The notes below the pieces were generated by a model that saw only the letters and a list, made by a program, of their open reading frames with translations, ran no database searches and was not told the origin of the DNA. DNA of 64,000 nt. Origin: Adhaeribacter terrigena. Lineage in GTDB: Bacteria; Bacteroidota; Bacteroidia; Cytophagales; Hymenobacteraceae. The stretch spans positions 62,001-126,000 of the forward strand of contig NZ_JAEHFX010000003.1 of assembly GCF_016623615.1 (NCBI RefSeq), read 5' to 3'. Position numbers and translations under genes: made by a program. This document shows, piece by piece, positions 17,034 to 26,900 of the stretch (positions within the stretch are counted from its first letter, which is position 1; every line of letters begins with the position of its first letter).

Positions 17034-17075
17034 AATCCCCGTAGCGTAGGGTTTAAACCCTACGCTACGGGGATT
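17034..17075. repeat. Perfect 42-bp palindrome
   Basis: AATCCCCGTAGCGTAGGGTTT is followed at once by its exact reverse complement, centred on 17054/17055. With no loop spacer, the RNA form is a long hairpin with AT-rich flanks, plausibly the terminator of the gene ending at 16934. Its halves contain GTAGCGTAGGGTTT, reminiscent of the first block of the dispersed motif. Confidence 0.85.
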
Positions 17076-17140
17076 ATTTATATGAGCAGAATTTTCTTAT
17101 CATACTTTTGAAAGCAAAAACCATAGCGTTTTTAGCCGCA

Positions 17141-17184
17141 AAATAAAAAGCCAGCCTGAAATTTCGGGCTGGCTTTTTTATTTT
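17141..17184. terminator. Bidirectional terminator
   Basis: AAAAAGCCAGCC (17145-17156) pairs with GGCTGGCTTTTTT (17067-type arm at 17167-17179) around a short loop. It separates the plus gene ending at 16934 from the minus mla operon ending at 17273. Motif copies lie on both sides (17102-17132 and 17237-17267). Confidence 0.88.
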
Positions 17185-17272
17185 GAATTAGAATTCCGTT
17201 TAAATATAAACGGAATGCAAAGTGCTTTTTATGGTAAAAACGCTATCGTTTTATGGCCTGAAAGTCGGTGCC

Positions 17273-18271
17273 TTACTTTTGTTTCTGGCCCTCTTTTTCC
17301 AGTTTTGTTTTTTCTTTTTCCTGCTTTTTAAAATAGCCTCTGAACAGGAAATTAGATTGCAGGGCTTTCATGTTTTCGTCCAAGGTAGCGGAGCTTTTAT
17401 CGAGGTTGCTCATGGTGTTTTTCAGCTGCGAGGCAAATTCCGGATCGTTGATCAGCACGCCCATCGCATTGTCTTTCTGTTCCAGTTTTTCGCTGGCCTG
17501 TTGCAGGTTTTGCGCCATTTGAGTAGCGGCAGTAGTCGTTTGGTTTAGTTGCAGCGACGAGGCTTTTATGCGGTTAAAAACGATGGTATCGGTCAGTAAC
17601 TGGTTAGCCAGCCCATCTTTGCGGTTCAGTTTCTGGCTGAACTGGGCAATGGCCTGCGAAGCCTGGTTGCTGGTTTCCGAAACTTTGTGCAGGTTGTTTA
17701 CAATAGCGTTAAATTTTTCGGCCATTAAAGAATCGCTTAGCAGTTTGCCGGCCGGACCTTTGCCTTCCACCATTTGCCTGCTCAGGGTTTTAAAATCGGA
17801 AGTGATGCTGAGCAGGTTTTGGTTATTCTCCTGCAGCGTAGCCATAATGGCGTCGGTATCGGTGGTGCTTTCAACCTGCAGCTGATCATTGTTTTCTATG
17901 GCCGGCGCCTGCGCGGTGCCGCCTATCACTTCAATGATCTTGTTGCCGATGAGGCTTTCGGAGCCCAGGCGAACTTTGGCATCTTTGCGGATAAACTGCT
18001 GCGAGGCTTCTTCTATGTTCATGGTTACGCGCACCTGTTTGTTGCCGGTAAGTTGTATCTCTTTCACCGTACCGATCTTTACGCCCGAAAACCAGATATT
18101 ATTTCCCACTTTCAGCCCGGAAACATCCTTGAAAACGGCTATGGCCTGCACACTATCTACAAAGCGTTTTTGTTGACCGCCCAGCATAAAAATAGCCGCT
18201 ACCAGAATAGCAAGGGCCAGGGTTATAAAAATGCTGACGAGCACAAAACGTTTACTTTCTTCGGTCTTCAT
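17273..18271 (-). CDS. mlaD: MlaD/MCE-family lipid transporter substrate-binding protein
   Basis: A 332-residue protein with one N-terminal membrane helix (about 9-30), an MCE domain (about 38-115, with FKDVSGLKVGNNIWFSGVKIG and DAKVRLGSESLIGNKIIEV), and a long helical C-terminal region with coiled-coil character. MCE proteins form rings that bind phospholipids in the periplasm. It starts one base after the stop of the ATPase gene, so the three genes 19860-17273 form one operon encoding an Mla-type system for retrograde lipid transport. Confidence 0.9.
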   Translation of the reverse strand: MKTEESKRFVLVSIFITLALAILVAAIFMLGGQQKRFVDSVQAIAVFKDVSGLKVGNNIWFSGVKIGTVKEIQLTGNKQVRVTMNIEEASQQFIRKDAKVRLGSESLIGNKIIEVIGGTAQAPAIENNDQLQVESTTDTDAIMATLQENNQNLLSITSDFKTLSRQMVEGKGPAGKLLSDSLMAEKFNAIVNNLHKVSETSNQASQAIAQFSQKLNRKDGLANQLLTDTIVFNRIKASSLQLNQTTTAATQMAQNLQQASEKLEQKDNAMGVLINDPEFASQLKNTMSNLDKSSATLDENMKALQSNFLFRGYFKKQEKEKTKLEKEGQKQK

Positions 18272-19045
18272 TTAATCAATAAAATTGTAGTTATAAAAAG
18301 CCTGCACGCGTTCATCATCCGTACTGAAAACTTCGTCAAAAGTTCCCTGCCGCTGAAACTGTCCGTCGAGCAGCATTACCAGGCGGTCGCCGGTTTCGCG
18401 GGCGCAGGTAAGGTCGTGGGTAATGATAATGGATGAGGTGTTGAAGCGCTGCTGCACGGCATTGATCAGGTTGTTTATTTCCTGGCTGGTAATGGGGTCG
18501 AGGCCGGCGGTAGGTTCGTCGTAGAGCATAATGTCCGGCTTCAGAATTAAGGTGCGCGCAATGCCAATGCGTTTGCGCTGCCCACCCGAAAGTTCCGAAG
18601 GCATCTGATCGGCAGTTTGCCCCAGGCCTACGGCTTCAAGCACAATATTAATAAAGCTGTTTACCTGTTTCTGGGTAAGGCTGGGATCATGGCGTTTGAG
18701 CGGAAATTCGAGGTTTTCCTGCACCGTCATGCTGTCGTAAAGCGCGCTGTTCTGAAACGAAAAGCCTACTTTTAACCGCAGGGCATTGAGCTCTTTACGG
18801 TTAATTTTGTCCACATCTTTTCCCAGCACGTTCACGCTGCCGGCATCGGGCCGGAGCAGACCCGAAATGATCTTGATCAGCACCGATTTTCCGGTTCCTG
18901 ATTTTCCTAACACCACCAGGTTTTCGCCCCGGTAAAGGTCCAGATCTACGCCTTTGAGCACTTCAAAATCGTCGAAAGCCTTGTACAAGCCCCGGATGGA
19001 AATTACTTTATCCTGATAATCTATTACAAATCGTTCTTTCCGCAT
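18272..19045 (-). CDS. mlaF: ABC transporter ATP-binding protein, MlaF-like
   Basis: A 257-residue cytoplasmic ATPase: Walker A GKSGTGKSVLIK, Q-loop FSFQNSALYDSM region, signature LSGGQRKRIGIARTL, Walker B DIMLYDEPTAGLDP, and H-loop IIITHD. It powers the MlaE permease, encoded 11 nt upstream, and the adjacent MlaD protein downstream. Confidence 0.93.
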   Translation of the reverse strand: MRKERFVIDYQDKVISIRGLYKAFDDFEVLKGVDLDLYRGENLVVLGKSGTGKSVLIKIISGLLRPDAGSVNVLGKDVDKINRKELNALRLKVGFSFQNSALYDSMTVQENLEFPLKRHDPSLTQKQVNSFINIVLEAVGLGQTADQMPSELSGGQRKRIGIARTLILKPDIMLYDEPTAGLDPITSQEINNLINAVQQRFNTSSIIITHDLTCARETGDRLVMLLDGQFQRQGTFDEVFSTDDERVQAFYNYNFID

Positions 19046-19056
19046 CGTTCTTCAGC

Positions 19057-19860
19057 TTACATGTTTCGCAATGCCCCGATGATCTGCAACGAGATCAGCT
19101 CTTCCAGAAAAACCAGGATAATGGCCGTAACCACCGACGAGTTGGCCGCTTTGCCTACGCCTTCGGTACCTTTGGAAGAATAATAGCCTTTATAGCAACT
19201 GATCATGCCAATGGTATAACCAAAAACAACCGATTTTATAATGGAAGAAAACAGATCGAGAAAGGAAATGGCGTCGAAAACCTTCACCATAAAGGTAATG
19301 AAACTGGTTTGTTCGTTCGCACTTACGTTCATATAAGAGCCCAGCAAACCAACCAGCACGGTATAAAGCATGAGCAGGGGCACCATAAGCGTAGTAGCCA
19401 GCACCCGCGTAACCACCAGGTACTTAAACGGGTTGATGGCCGAGACTTCCATGGCATCGATTTGTTCGGTTACCCGCATCGAGCCCAGTTCGGCGCCGAT
19501 ATTAGAACCCACCCGGGCGGCCGTAATAATGGAGGTTACCAACGGCGCCAGCGCTCTTACAATGGCAATGGAGATAAGCGAAGGCAGCCAGGAGGTAGCA
19601 CCAAAAGTTGCCAGCGAAGGCCGCGATTGGTTTGTGAATACCACCCCGATTATAAAACCGGTTAAGGTAATAAGCGGCAGCGACCGAACCCCGACTTCAT
19701 AAAATTGGTTCAGCACTTCCCTGAATTCGAAAGGGCGCGAAAACATCTCCCGGAAAATGGAGGCGTTGAATATGTACACTTTATGAAGATCCAGAAAAGC
19801 CTTGTCGATTTTTCTGGAAATAAGGAATTTCCGGCGCGGCGGGTCGTTTGTTTGATCCAT
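19057..19860 (-). CDS. mlaE: MlaE-family ABC permease
   Basis: A membrane permease of about 267 residues. Five or six helices with the family segments LPLITLTGFIIGVVFTNQSR, VTSIITAARVGSNIGAELGS and MRVTEQIDAMEVSAINPFKY. The frame allows a start at 19902; ATG 19860 (MDQTNDPPRRKFL) gives the usual family length, though neither has a strong ribosome binding site. First gene of the minus operon; its promoter should lie in 19861-20150, where a motif copy occupies 19918-19948. Confidence 0.92.
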   Translation of the reverse strand: MDQTNDPPRRKFLISRKIDKAFLDLHKVYIFNASIFREMFSRPFEFREVLNQFYEVGVRSLPLITLTGFIIGVVFTNQSRPSLATFGATSWLPSLISIAIVRALAPLVTSIITAARVGSNIGAELGSMRVTEQIDAMEVSAINPFKYLVVTRVLATTLMVPLLMLYTVLVGLLGSYMNVSANEQTSFITFMVKVFDAISFLDLFSSIIKSVVFGYTIGMISCYKGYYSSKGTEGVGKAANSSVVTAIILVFLEELISLQIIGALRNM

Positions 19861-20156
19861 GAACGGGTTTGTAAATCCAGGCCTGTATTTTACAGGTAGC
19901 AACAGGAAAGTCTGAGGGTACTTTTTTAGCCAATCTGCCTACCGTTTTACCTGTCCGGTAAACAAAGATACGTAATGCTGGCCTGTAACCTTACGCAATA
20001 TTACGGTTTAATGATACATGCAAAAATCATTTGTTAGATAACATTTCGCTGGAACACTACCGGCAATTCTTTAAGTTACCTGGGTTTCGAAGCCGGGTGA
20101 TTGTGCTTTGAAATATGCTTTGAAACGAAAGGTGCAAAGATATAAAAAATATTTTT

Positions 20157-20197
20157 AGTTCTGTATTTGCAGAACCAAAAGAACCTTGCTAATTTTG
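20157..20197 (+). promoter_or_regulatory. Promoter and GTTC-N10-GAAC operator of the ACP-like gene
   Basis: A -33 TTTG (20166-20169) and a -7 TAATTTTG (20190-20197) are 20 nt apart, a good Bacteroidota promoter. The inverted repeat AGTTCTG (20157-20163) / CAGAACC (20170-20176) surrounds the -33 element. Its core GTTC-N10-GAAC recurs at 20608 and 21169, before the regulator and the efflux operon. The site also lies about 300 nt upstream of the divergent mla operon. Confidence 0.72.
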
Positions 20198-20243
20198 CGC
20201 CCGGTTTAAAAATCTGTAGTTCTTACATAAAAATTTTAATAGA

Positions 20244-20492
20244 ATGTTAACCAAAGCATTAGCCCTCAGAAAGGAAATTGCCCACCTGATAAGCGCTAAA
20301 AAGAAAGTAAAGGTATCGAAACTTAATCACAACACCTTCAGCGCGCTCGGCTTCGATGAGCTGGATGTAGTAGAAATGATCCTGGAAGTAGAAAAGAAGT
20401 ACCACCTGGTAATTCCGGATGAACTTCCGCTAAAAACGATCGATGATTTTGTACAGTTCGTGGGTTCGCCGGAATTAAAGCAAGCCAGCTGA
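20244..20492 (+). CDS. acyl-carrier-protein-like protein lacking the phosphopantetheine serine
   Basis: An 82-residue protein that aligns along its length with acyl carrier proteins: LNHNTFSALGFDELDVVEMI and LEVEKKYHLVIPDEL correspond to the ACP region around D-S-L-D and the helix 3 region ending IPDE. The modification serine is replaced by glutamate (GFDELD instead of GxDSLD), so it cannot carry phosphopantetheine at the usual place. It might be a structural or regulatory ACP paralogue. A promoter with the GTTC-N10-GAAC site precedes it, the same site found before the regulator and efflux genes downstream. Confidence 0.75.
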   Translation: MLTKALALRKEIAHLISAKKKVKVSKLNHNTFSALGFDELDVVEMILEVEKKYHLVIPDELPLKTIDDFVQFVGSPELKQAS

Positions 20493-20603
20493 TAACCGCT
20501 TACTTGAGTTTTCGCGGGCAAAAGCATAGCGTTTTTTATTGATACAAGCTGTTGTTTCAGGGAAAATTTAAAAAGATAATGCAGCAATTTCCAAGGAAAT
20601 AAA

Positions 20604-20649
20604 TTTAGTTCTCAAAATTATGAACTAAAGAAACTAAACACTACCTTTG
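20604..20649 (+). promoter_or_regulatory. Promoter and operator of the GbsR/MarR regulator gene
   Basis: A perfect 8-bp inverted repeat TTTAGTTC (20604-20611) / GAACTAAA (20622-20629) with 10-nt spacer. A -7 element TACCTTTG lies at 20642-20649; the -33 region falls within the repeat. This position suggests autorepression. Confidence 0.75.
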
Positions 20650-20678
20650 CAACGTTAAGCTCACAGAAAGGAATAATA

Positions 20679-21146
20679 ATGCTATTAACAGAGAAACAAA
20701 AAGGGCTGATCGAGAAGATCGGGATCGTAACGGAGCGGGAAGGGATGCAGCCGGCCGCCGCCCGGATCGTGGGCTTGCTCTACGTTGCCGATAATCCGGA
20801 GCTCACTTTCGAAGAAATTGTGCAGGCCCTGCACATCAGTAAAAGTGCGGCCAGCAACGCCCTTAACCTGTTGCTGCAAACCAACCGCATTGAGTACACT
20901 ACTTTTTCTGGCGACCGGAAGCGTTATTTCCGCATTAAAGTGGCCAACTGGCGCGAAGGTTTTGCTAAGAAAATGGAAGACATGACCAGTTTCAGCCAGG
21001 TGCTGCAGGAGGTGCTGAATGAAAGAAACCCGGAAACGGTAGAATTCAATAAGAATCTGGCGGAACTGGCCGATTTTCTGAAGTATGTGAATAACCAGTT
21101 GCCTGGTCTGCTGGAAAACTGGGAGAAGATGAGAAAGGGCCAATAG
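20679..21146 (+). CDS. GbsR/MarR-type transcriptional regulator
   Basis: A 155-residue winged-helix regulator: helix EREGMQPAAARIVGLLYVAD, recognition helix ISKSAASNALNLLLQ, wing IEYTTFSGDRKRYFRI, and a C-terminal dimerisation helix. It matches the GbsR-like branch of MarR proteins, often next to RND efflux genes. Matching inverted repeats lie upstream of its own promoter, downstream of it before the TolC gene, and before the ACP-like gene, so it probably controls all three. Confidence 0.88.
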   Translation: MLLTEKQKGLIEKIGIVTEREGMQPAAARIVGLLYVADNPELTFEEIVQALHISKSAASNALNLLLQTNRIEYTTFSGDRKRYFRIKVANWREGFAKKMEDMTSFSQVLQEVLNERNPETVEFNKNLAELADFLKYVNNQLPGLLENWEKMRKGQ

Positions 21147-21164
21147 GTTCTTTTTTTAGCTGTT

Positions 21165-21190
21165 GTTGGTTCTTTTAATTCAGAACCAAC
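21165..21190 (+). promoter_or_regulatory. Operator upstream of the efflux operon
   Basis: A perfect 9-bp inverted repeat GTTGGTTCT (21165-21173) / AGAACCAAC (21182-21190), core GTTC-N10-GAAC. It is 48 nt before the GTG start of the TolC gene. No clear TAnnTTTG element was seen after it. Confidence 0.75.
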
Positions 21191-21238
21191 AATATATTAT
21201 AAACCAATTAGTTAGATTAAACAATAAATATAACACTT

Positions 21239-22591
21239 GTGAAAAAGAAATTTATAGCGTTCGGCCTCCTGCTTTCCCTTGCCGGTCCGGCGTTTTCTCA
21301 AAGCCAGAGTGCTCCGGTTCCGCTTACCTTGCAGGAATCAGTAAAATATGCGCTGCAAAATAACGAAGCCGTTAAAAAAGCTTACCTGGATGAAAAAAGT
21401 GCTGCCTACAGAATAAAAGAAGTAACCGGCTCGGGCCTGCCCCAGCTGAATGCAACCGGAACGCTCACCATGAACCCGGCACTGGCTACCCAGCTCTTGC
21501 CCGGTGAACTTGCCGGCGCTCCCGGTACCATGATCCCCGTACAATTCGGTACCAAATACGTAGCTTCGGCCGGTATATCGCTGCAGCAACTCATTTTTAA
21601 TAAATCTTTTTTTGTAGGCCTGGAAGCTGCCAAAACCACCAAAGACCTTTATCGCTTGCGCACGCAGATGAGCGAAGAGGAGGTAATTTACAATGTAAGT
21701 TCTGCATACCTGCAATTGTTGCAAACCAGAGAACAGTTTAACACGATTGATGCCAACTTCAAGCGTTTAGAACAATTAGAAAAAATACTCGATCTGCAGT
21801 ATAAGAATGATGTAGCTACCAAAGTACAGTTAAACCGGGTAACGGTAAATAAAGTTAATTTGGAAAACACCCGCCAAACACTGGAAGCTAATTATGTACG
21901 ACAGCTGAACGCCCTGAAATTCTTTATGGGCATGCCGGTAGACCAGCCAATTACCATTGCTGATACCACACCAACTCTAAACGTGCCGGTTCTGGCAAAA
22001 GAAGATGCCAGCTCTGTATTGTACAATCGCATTGATTTCCAGTTGCTGAACAAACAAAAACAATTACTGAACCTGAACGAGAAAAACATCAAAGCCCGGT
22101 ATTACCCGTCGCTTTCCGGTTTTGGTAATGTAGGGACTTCAGCCCAGCGCAACGAATTTACTTTCTTCAATACCAACCAGCCCTGGTTCAACAACGTTGC
22201 CATTGGTCTGCAGTTGAACGTGCCTATTTTTGATGGCTTCCAGCGCCGCAATCAGGTAAAACAGGCTAAGATCGAGATCGAGAAAGTAGAGCAGGATATT
22301 GCCCAGGTTACCAATGCTACCAATATGTCTTTACAAAATGCCGCTACGCAGATGCAAAGCAGCTTGAGTGCTGTGCAGGCCCAGGAACGCAACGTAACCC
22401 TGGCGCAGGAAGTGTACCGCAACACCAACGAACTTTATAAAGAAGGACTGACTCCGCTTACCGATCTTTTAGATACCGAAGTAAGCCTGCGCGAAGCCCA
22501 GACCAACCTGAATAACGAACGCCTGAAATACCAGCTGGCCCAGTTAACCTACCTGCAGGCTAAAGGCGAACTCAAATCTCTTGTTCAATAA
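21239..22591 (+). CDS. TolC-family outer-membrane efflux protein
   Basis: A 450-residue protein with signal peptide (KFIAFGLLLSLAGPAFSQSQ) and the two OEP repeats typical of TolC: LTLQESVKYALQNNEAVKKA near the N-terminus, and the second-half segment ELYKEGLTPLTDLLDTEVSL with the terminal helix YQLAQLTYLQAKGELK. It starts with GTG. It forms the outer-membrane channel of the tripartite pump with the adaptor (22640) and permease (23924). Confidence 0.92.
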   Translation: MKKKFIAFGLLLSLAGPAFSQSQSAPVPLTLQESVKYALQNNEAVKKAYLDEKSAAYRIKEVTGSGLPQLNATGTLTMNPALATQLLPGELAGAPGTMIPVQFGTKYVASAGISLQQLIFNKSFFVGLEAAKTTKDLYRLRTQMSEEEVIYNVSSAYLQLLQTREQFNTIDANFKRLEQLEKILDLQYKNDVATKVQLNRVTVNKVNLENTRQTLEANYVRQLNALKFFMGMPVDQPITIADTTPTLNVPVLAKEDASSVLYNRIDFQLLNKQKQLLNLNEKNIKARYYPSLSGFGNVGTSAQRNEFTFFNTNQPWFNNVAIGLQLNVPIFDGFQRRNQVKQAKIEIEKVEQDIAQVTNATNMSLQNAATQMQSSLSAVQAQERNVTLAQEVYRNTNELYKEGLTPLTDLLDTEVSLREAQTNLNNERLKYQLAQLTYLQAKGELKSLVQ

Positions 22592-22639
22592 GCAAAACGC
22601 TATCAAAAACCGCATAAAAAGTAACGCACAAACCTCAAA

Positions 22640-23692
22640 ATGAAAAAGCTGATCTATATTTTCCTTGCCCTTGTACTAGCCGGTGGCATTTATTATAAAC
22701 TCACAACCAACAAAAAAGAACTGGCCGCCAAAGCTGCCGTGGCTGAAATTAAAAGCAATGCCATTTCAGTAGCTTTAACCGAGCCCAAAGTAAGCAAGAT
22801 CGATAAATCTTTTACCGCGCAGGGAAATTTTGCGCCGCAGAACTCACTTACCTTATTATCCGAAACCTCGGGACAGGTGCTGAAAGTGCTGAAACGCAAA
22901 GGCGACAAAGTACGCGCCGGAGAATTGCTGGTGCAGGTAGAAGCCAACACCATGAGCGCTGACCTAGCTACTTCGCAGGCTAATTTCGAAAAAGCCAAGC
23001 GCGATCTGGGCCGTTTCGAGAACCTGGCTTCCGGCGAAGCCATCACCAAACGCCAGCTGGAAGATGCCCGCCTGAACGTAAAAGTAACGGAAGCCCAACT
23101 GGTAGCAGCCCGTCAGCGCGTGAACAAAACCCGCATCACCGCGCCAATTTCCGGCGAAATAAATGAGATCTACATTGAAGTTGGATCTTACCTGAGCATG
23201 GGCACAAAGCTGTACGATATTGTAAATGTAGACCGCTTAAAGCTGAAAATTCAGGTAGACGAAAGCCAGGTTTTACTCATTAACGAAGGCCAGAAAGTGA
23301 ACGTGAAAGCTGACGTAGACGCCTCGAAAAACTACGAAGGAACCGTAACCGCCATTGCCGCGCAAGCTACCAACGCCCTGAAATACGATGTGGAAATTGA
23401 AGTGAAAAACCCGGAGAAAAACAGCCTGCGCGCGGGTATGTACGGCACGGCTAATTTCCAGATCGCCGAGCAACGCGACGCGCTTTTAATACCGCGCGAA
23501 GCCATTGTAGGCGGTATTCAGGACCCATCGGTTTACGTGGTTGAAAACGGTATTGCCAAGCTGCGCAAAGTGAAAGCCGGAACCGTAACCCAGGATCAGG
23601 TAGAAATTGTGGAAGGTGTGAAATCCGGCGAAAAGATCGTGCGCAGCGGTCAGATCAACTTAGTAGACGGCGCCAAAGTGCAGGCTATCTAA
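22640..23692 (+). CDS. RND efflux periplasmic adaptor (membrane fusion protein)
   Basis: A 350-residue protein with a membrane anchor (LIYIFLALVLAGGIYY), a lipoyl-like half (QVLKVLKRKGDKVRAGELLV), an alpha-hairpin (about 110-150), the second lipoyl half (ITAPISGEINEIYIEVGSYL), a beta-barrel and a membrane-proximal domain. It links the TolC channel and the RND permease. Part of the same operon. A motif copy (22594-22624) lies between the TolC stop and this start. Confidence 0.93.
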   Translation: MKKLIYIFLALVLAGGIYYKLTTNKKELAAKAAVAEIKSNAISVALTEPKVSKIDKSFTAQGNFAPQNSLTLLSETSGQVLKVLKRKGDKVRAGELLVQVEANTMSADLATSQANFEKAKRDLGRFENLASGEAITKRQLEDARLNVKVTEAQLVAARQRVNKTRITAPISGEINEIYIEVGSYLSMGTKLYDIVNVDRLKLKIQVDESQVLLINEGQKVNVKADVDASKNYEGTVTAIAAQATNALKYDVEIEVKNPEKNSLRAGMYGTANFQIAEQRDALLIPREAIVGGIQDPSVYVVENGIAKLRKVKAGTVTQDQVEIVEGVKSGEKIVRSGQINLVDGAKVQAI

Positions 23693-23923
23693 TTCCGGAA
23701 TTTCCCGAAAGTAACTGCATTAAAATTTGGTCCCGACTTTTCAGGCCTGAAACCATAGCGTTTTTACGCTACAGAAAAAAAAGGAGCTAAAGAATAATCC
23801 TTCAAAAGAGTAGGGGAAGATTGCACCTTATTGGGTCCGGAAAGATCTGGTAACTCTCACTTTCTTCTTCTAACTCTTTTAGACAGGATAAATAATAAAG
23901 GTCAAAAATAAGACTTAAACGAA

Positions 23924-26900
23924 ATGAACATAACCAAAATATCCATCCAGCGGTCTACCATTGTAGTGGTGGTTTTTACGGTGCTCACCTTGCTGGGGAT
24001 CGTAAGTTACAACAGCCTCAACTACGAGTTATTACCGAAATTTTCGCCGCCGGTTCTTACCATTTCCACGCTTTATCCGGGTGCTTCGCCTTCGGAAGTG
24101 GAGAACTCGGTAACCAAAGAAATTGAAGATGCGATCTCTTCGCTGGAGAACGTAAAAACCATTAAAAGTACCTCGCAGGAAAGCTTTTCGGTAATTGTGA
24201 TCGAGCTGAACCAGGGTACCGACGTGGACCTGAGTTTACAGGACGCTCAGCGTAAAGTGAACGCCATTTTATCGCGGTTGCCCGACGATGCCGATGCGCC
24301 TTCTTTAGGTAAATTCGACTTCGACGACATGCCGATCATGAAAATGGGAGCCACGGCCAATTTACCGGCTACCGAATTCTACGACCTGATCGACAAACAG
24401 ATCAAACCGCAGCTTTCCCGCGCGCAAGGCGTTGCCCAGATCAAAGTTCTGGGTGGCCAGGAACGCGAAGTGAAAGTAAATATCGATGCCAACAAACTCG
24501 AAGCCTACGGCATTTCCATTCTGCAGGTAATGCAGACCATTCGGAGCTCCAACTTAGACTTCCCGACCGGCGAAATTAAAGACGCCGAAGGCCAGACCCA
24601 GATCCGTTTAGCGGGTAAATTCGTTTCCCTGGATCAGCTGCGCGCTTTGGTAATTCGTGATGATGCGCGTGGTACCGTGCGCCTGAGCGACCTGGCCGAA
24701 GTGCAGGATTCGCAGAAAGATACCGACGTATTAAGCCGTATCAACTCCAAGCCTTCCGTGGGTATTACCATTCAGAAACAGAGTGATGCGAACGCGGTGG
24801 AAGTAAGTGAGCAAACCAAATTAACCCTGGCGCAACTCGAAAAAACCTACGCCGAAATCGGCCTGAAATTCAACATTGCCAACGACACCTCGGTGTTTAC
24901 CCTGGAAGCCGCTGATTCCGTAATTCACGACTTAGCATTGGCAGTAATTCTGGTTGCGGTGGTAATGCTTTTGTTCCTGCACTCGCTGCGGAACGCGATC
25001 ATTGTAATGATCTCCATTCCGGCATCGTTGGTGGCTACTTTTATTGCCATGTACCTCTTCGGTTATTCGTTGAACCTGATGAGTCTGATGGCGATCTCGC
25101 TCGTGGTTGGTATTCTGGTGGATGACGCCATTGTGGTGATCGAGAACATTTACCGTCACATGGAAATGGGTAAAAACCCGGCCCAGGCGTCTTACGATGG
25201 TATCCGCGAAATTTCCGCCACGGTAACTTCCATTACGCTCGTAATTGTGGTCGTATTCGTGCCACTGGCGCTTTCAACTGGTCTGGTTTCGGATATCCTT
25301 CGTCAGTTTGCGGTAGTAGTGGCGGTAGCAACCATGATCTCGTTGTTTGTGGCCTTTACCTTAATTCCATTGCTGGCCAGTCGTTTCTCTAAACTGGAGC
25401 ACCTTTCCGATAAGAATGTTTTCGGCCGCTTTATCTTATCTTTCGAACGTTTCCTGGACCGCGTGATCGATGGTTTTACGAGCGTATTGCGCTGGGCTTT
25501 TGGTCATAAACTGATCGTGTTAGGGTTAACCCTGGCGGCATTTATCGGGGCGGTTTCATTGGTGCCAGGCGGTTTTATTGGTAGCGAATTTATTGGCGCC
25601 GGCGACAGAGGGGAAGTGAACTTCCAGCTGGAATTGCCGAAAAATGCGACCGTAGAACAAACGAACCAGGCTACAGCCAAAGTAGAGAATTACCTGAATA
25701 AATACCCGGAAATTACCCGCGTGTTTACGACTGTTGGGGCTACTTCGGCTTCGCAGCAGGGGCAAGGTGCGGCGTATGAATCGGAAATTTTCGTGGCGCT
25801 CGTGGATGTGCGGAAGCGTGATTTCAGTACCGATAAATTCAGCCGGATGGTAAAAGCCGAAGTGGAGGAACTGATCCCGGGCGTGAAAATTACGCCGGTG
25901 CCGGTGGGTATGGTGGGTAGCTCGCAAGCCCCGATCCAGATCCTGCTTTCCGGTCCGAACCTGGATACGCTCATGAATTTCTCGCAGAAAGTAATGCGGG
26001 AAGTGGTGCAGGTGCAAGGTACTTCCGATGTGGAAACTTCGGTTGAAGGCGGTAACCCGGAAATCAACGTACAGGTAGACCGAACCAAAATGGCTAGTTT
26101 AGGTTTGACGTTGGAAAGTGTAGGTGCCGGCATGCAGGTTGCCTTCAGCGGAAATACCGATGCAGAATACCGCGACGGCAACAACAACTACGACATCAAC
26201 ATCCGTCTCGATGAATTCGACCGCAAGAACGTAACTGATATTGCCAACCTTTCCTTCGTGAATAACCAGGGGCAGGTGGTGCGTTTGGGTCAGTTTGCGG
26301 ATATCAAGCAATCTTCCGGGCCTTCTAAACTGGAGCGTACCAACCGGGTAACTTCCGTAAACGTGAACTCGCAGGTAGTTGGTCGTCCGACCGGTACGGT
26401 TGGTGCAGAAATTCAGGAACGCATGGCGAAAGTGGATGTGCCGAAAGGCGTAACCGTGAGCTACGAAGGTAACCTGAAAAACCAGAGCGAAGGTTTTGGT
26501 ACGCTGGGAATTGCCTTGCTTTCTTCTATCATTTTCATGTACCTGATCATGGTGGCGCTTTACGACTCATACGTGTATCCGTTCGTGGTATTGTTCTCCA
26601 TTCCGCTGGCTATTATCGGGGCATTATTAGCCTTGGCTCTGGCTGCCGAAACGCTGAGTATCTTCTCTATCCTGGGTATTATCATGATGATCGGTCTGGT
26701 TGCGAAAAACGCCATTATGGTGGTCGATTTCACGAACAGTTTGAAAGCTGAAGGTGTGCCGGTGAAAGATGCCCTGGTAGAAGCGATCCGTATCCGTTTC
26801 CGCCCGATTTTGATGACTACTTTGGCGATGGTGATCGGTATGTTGCCGATCGCGTTGGCTGGTGGCGCCGTGGCGGCTTCCAAAAACGGTCTGGCCTGGG

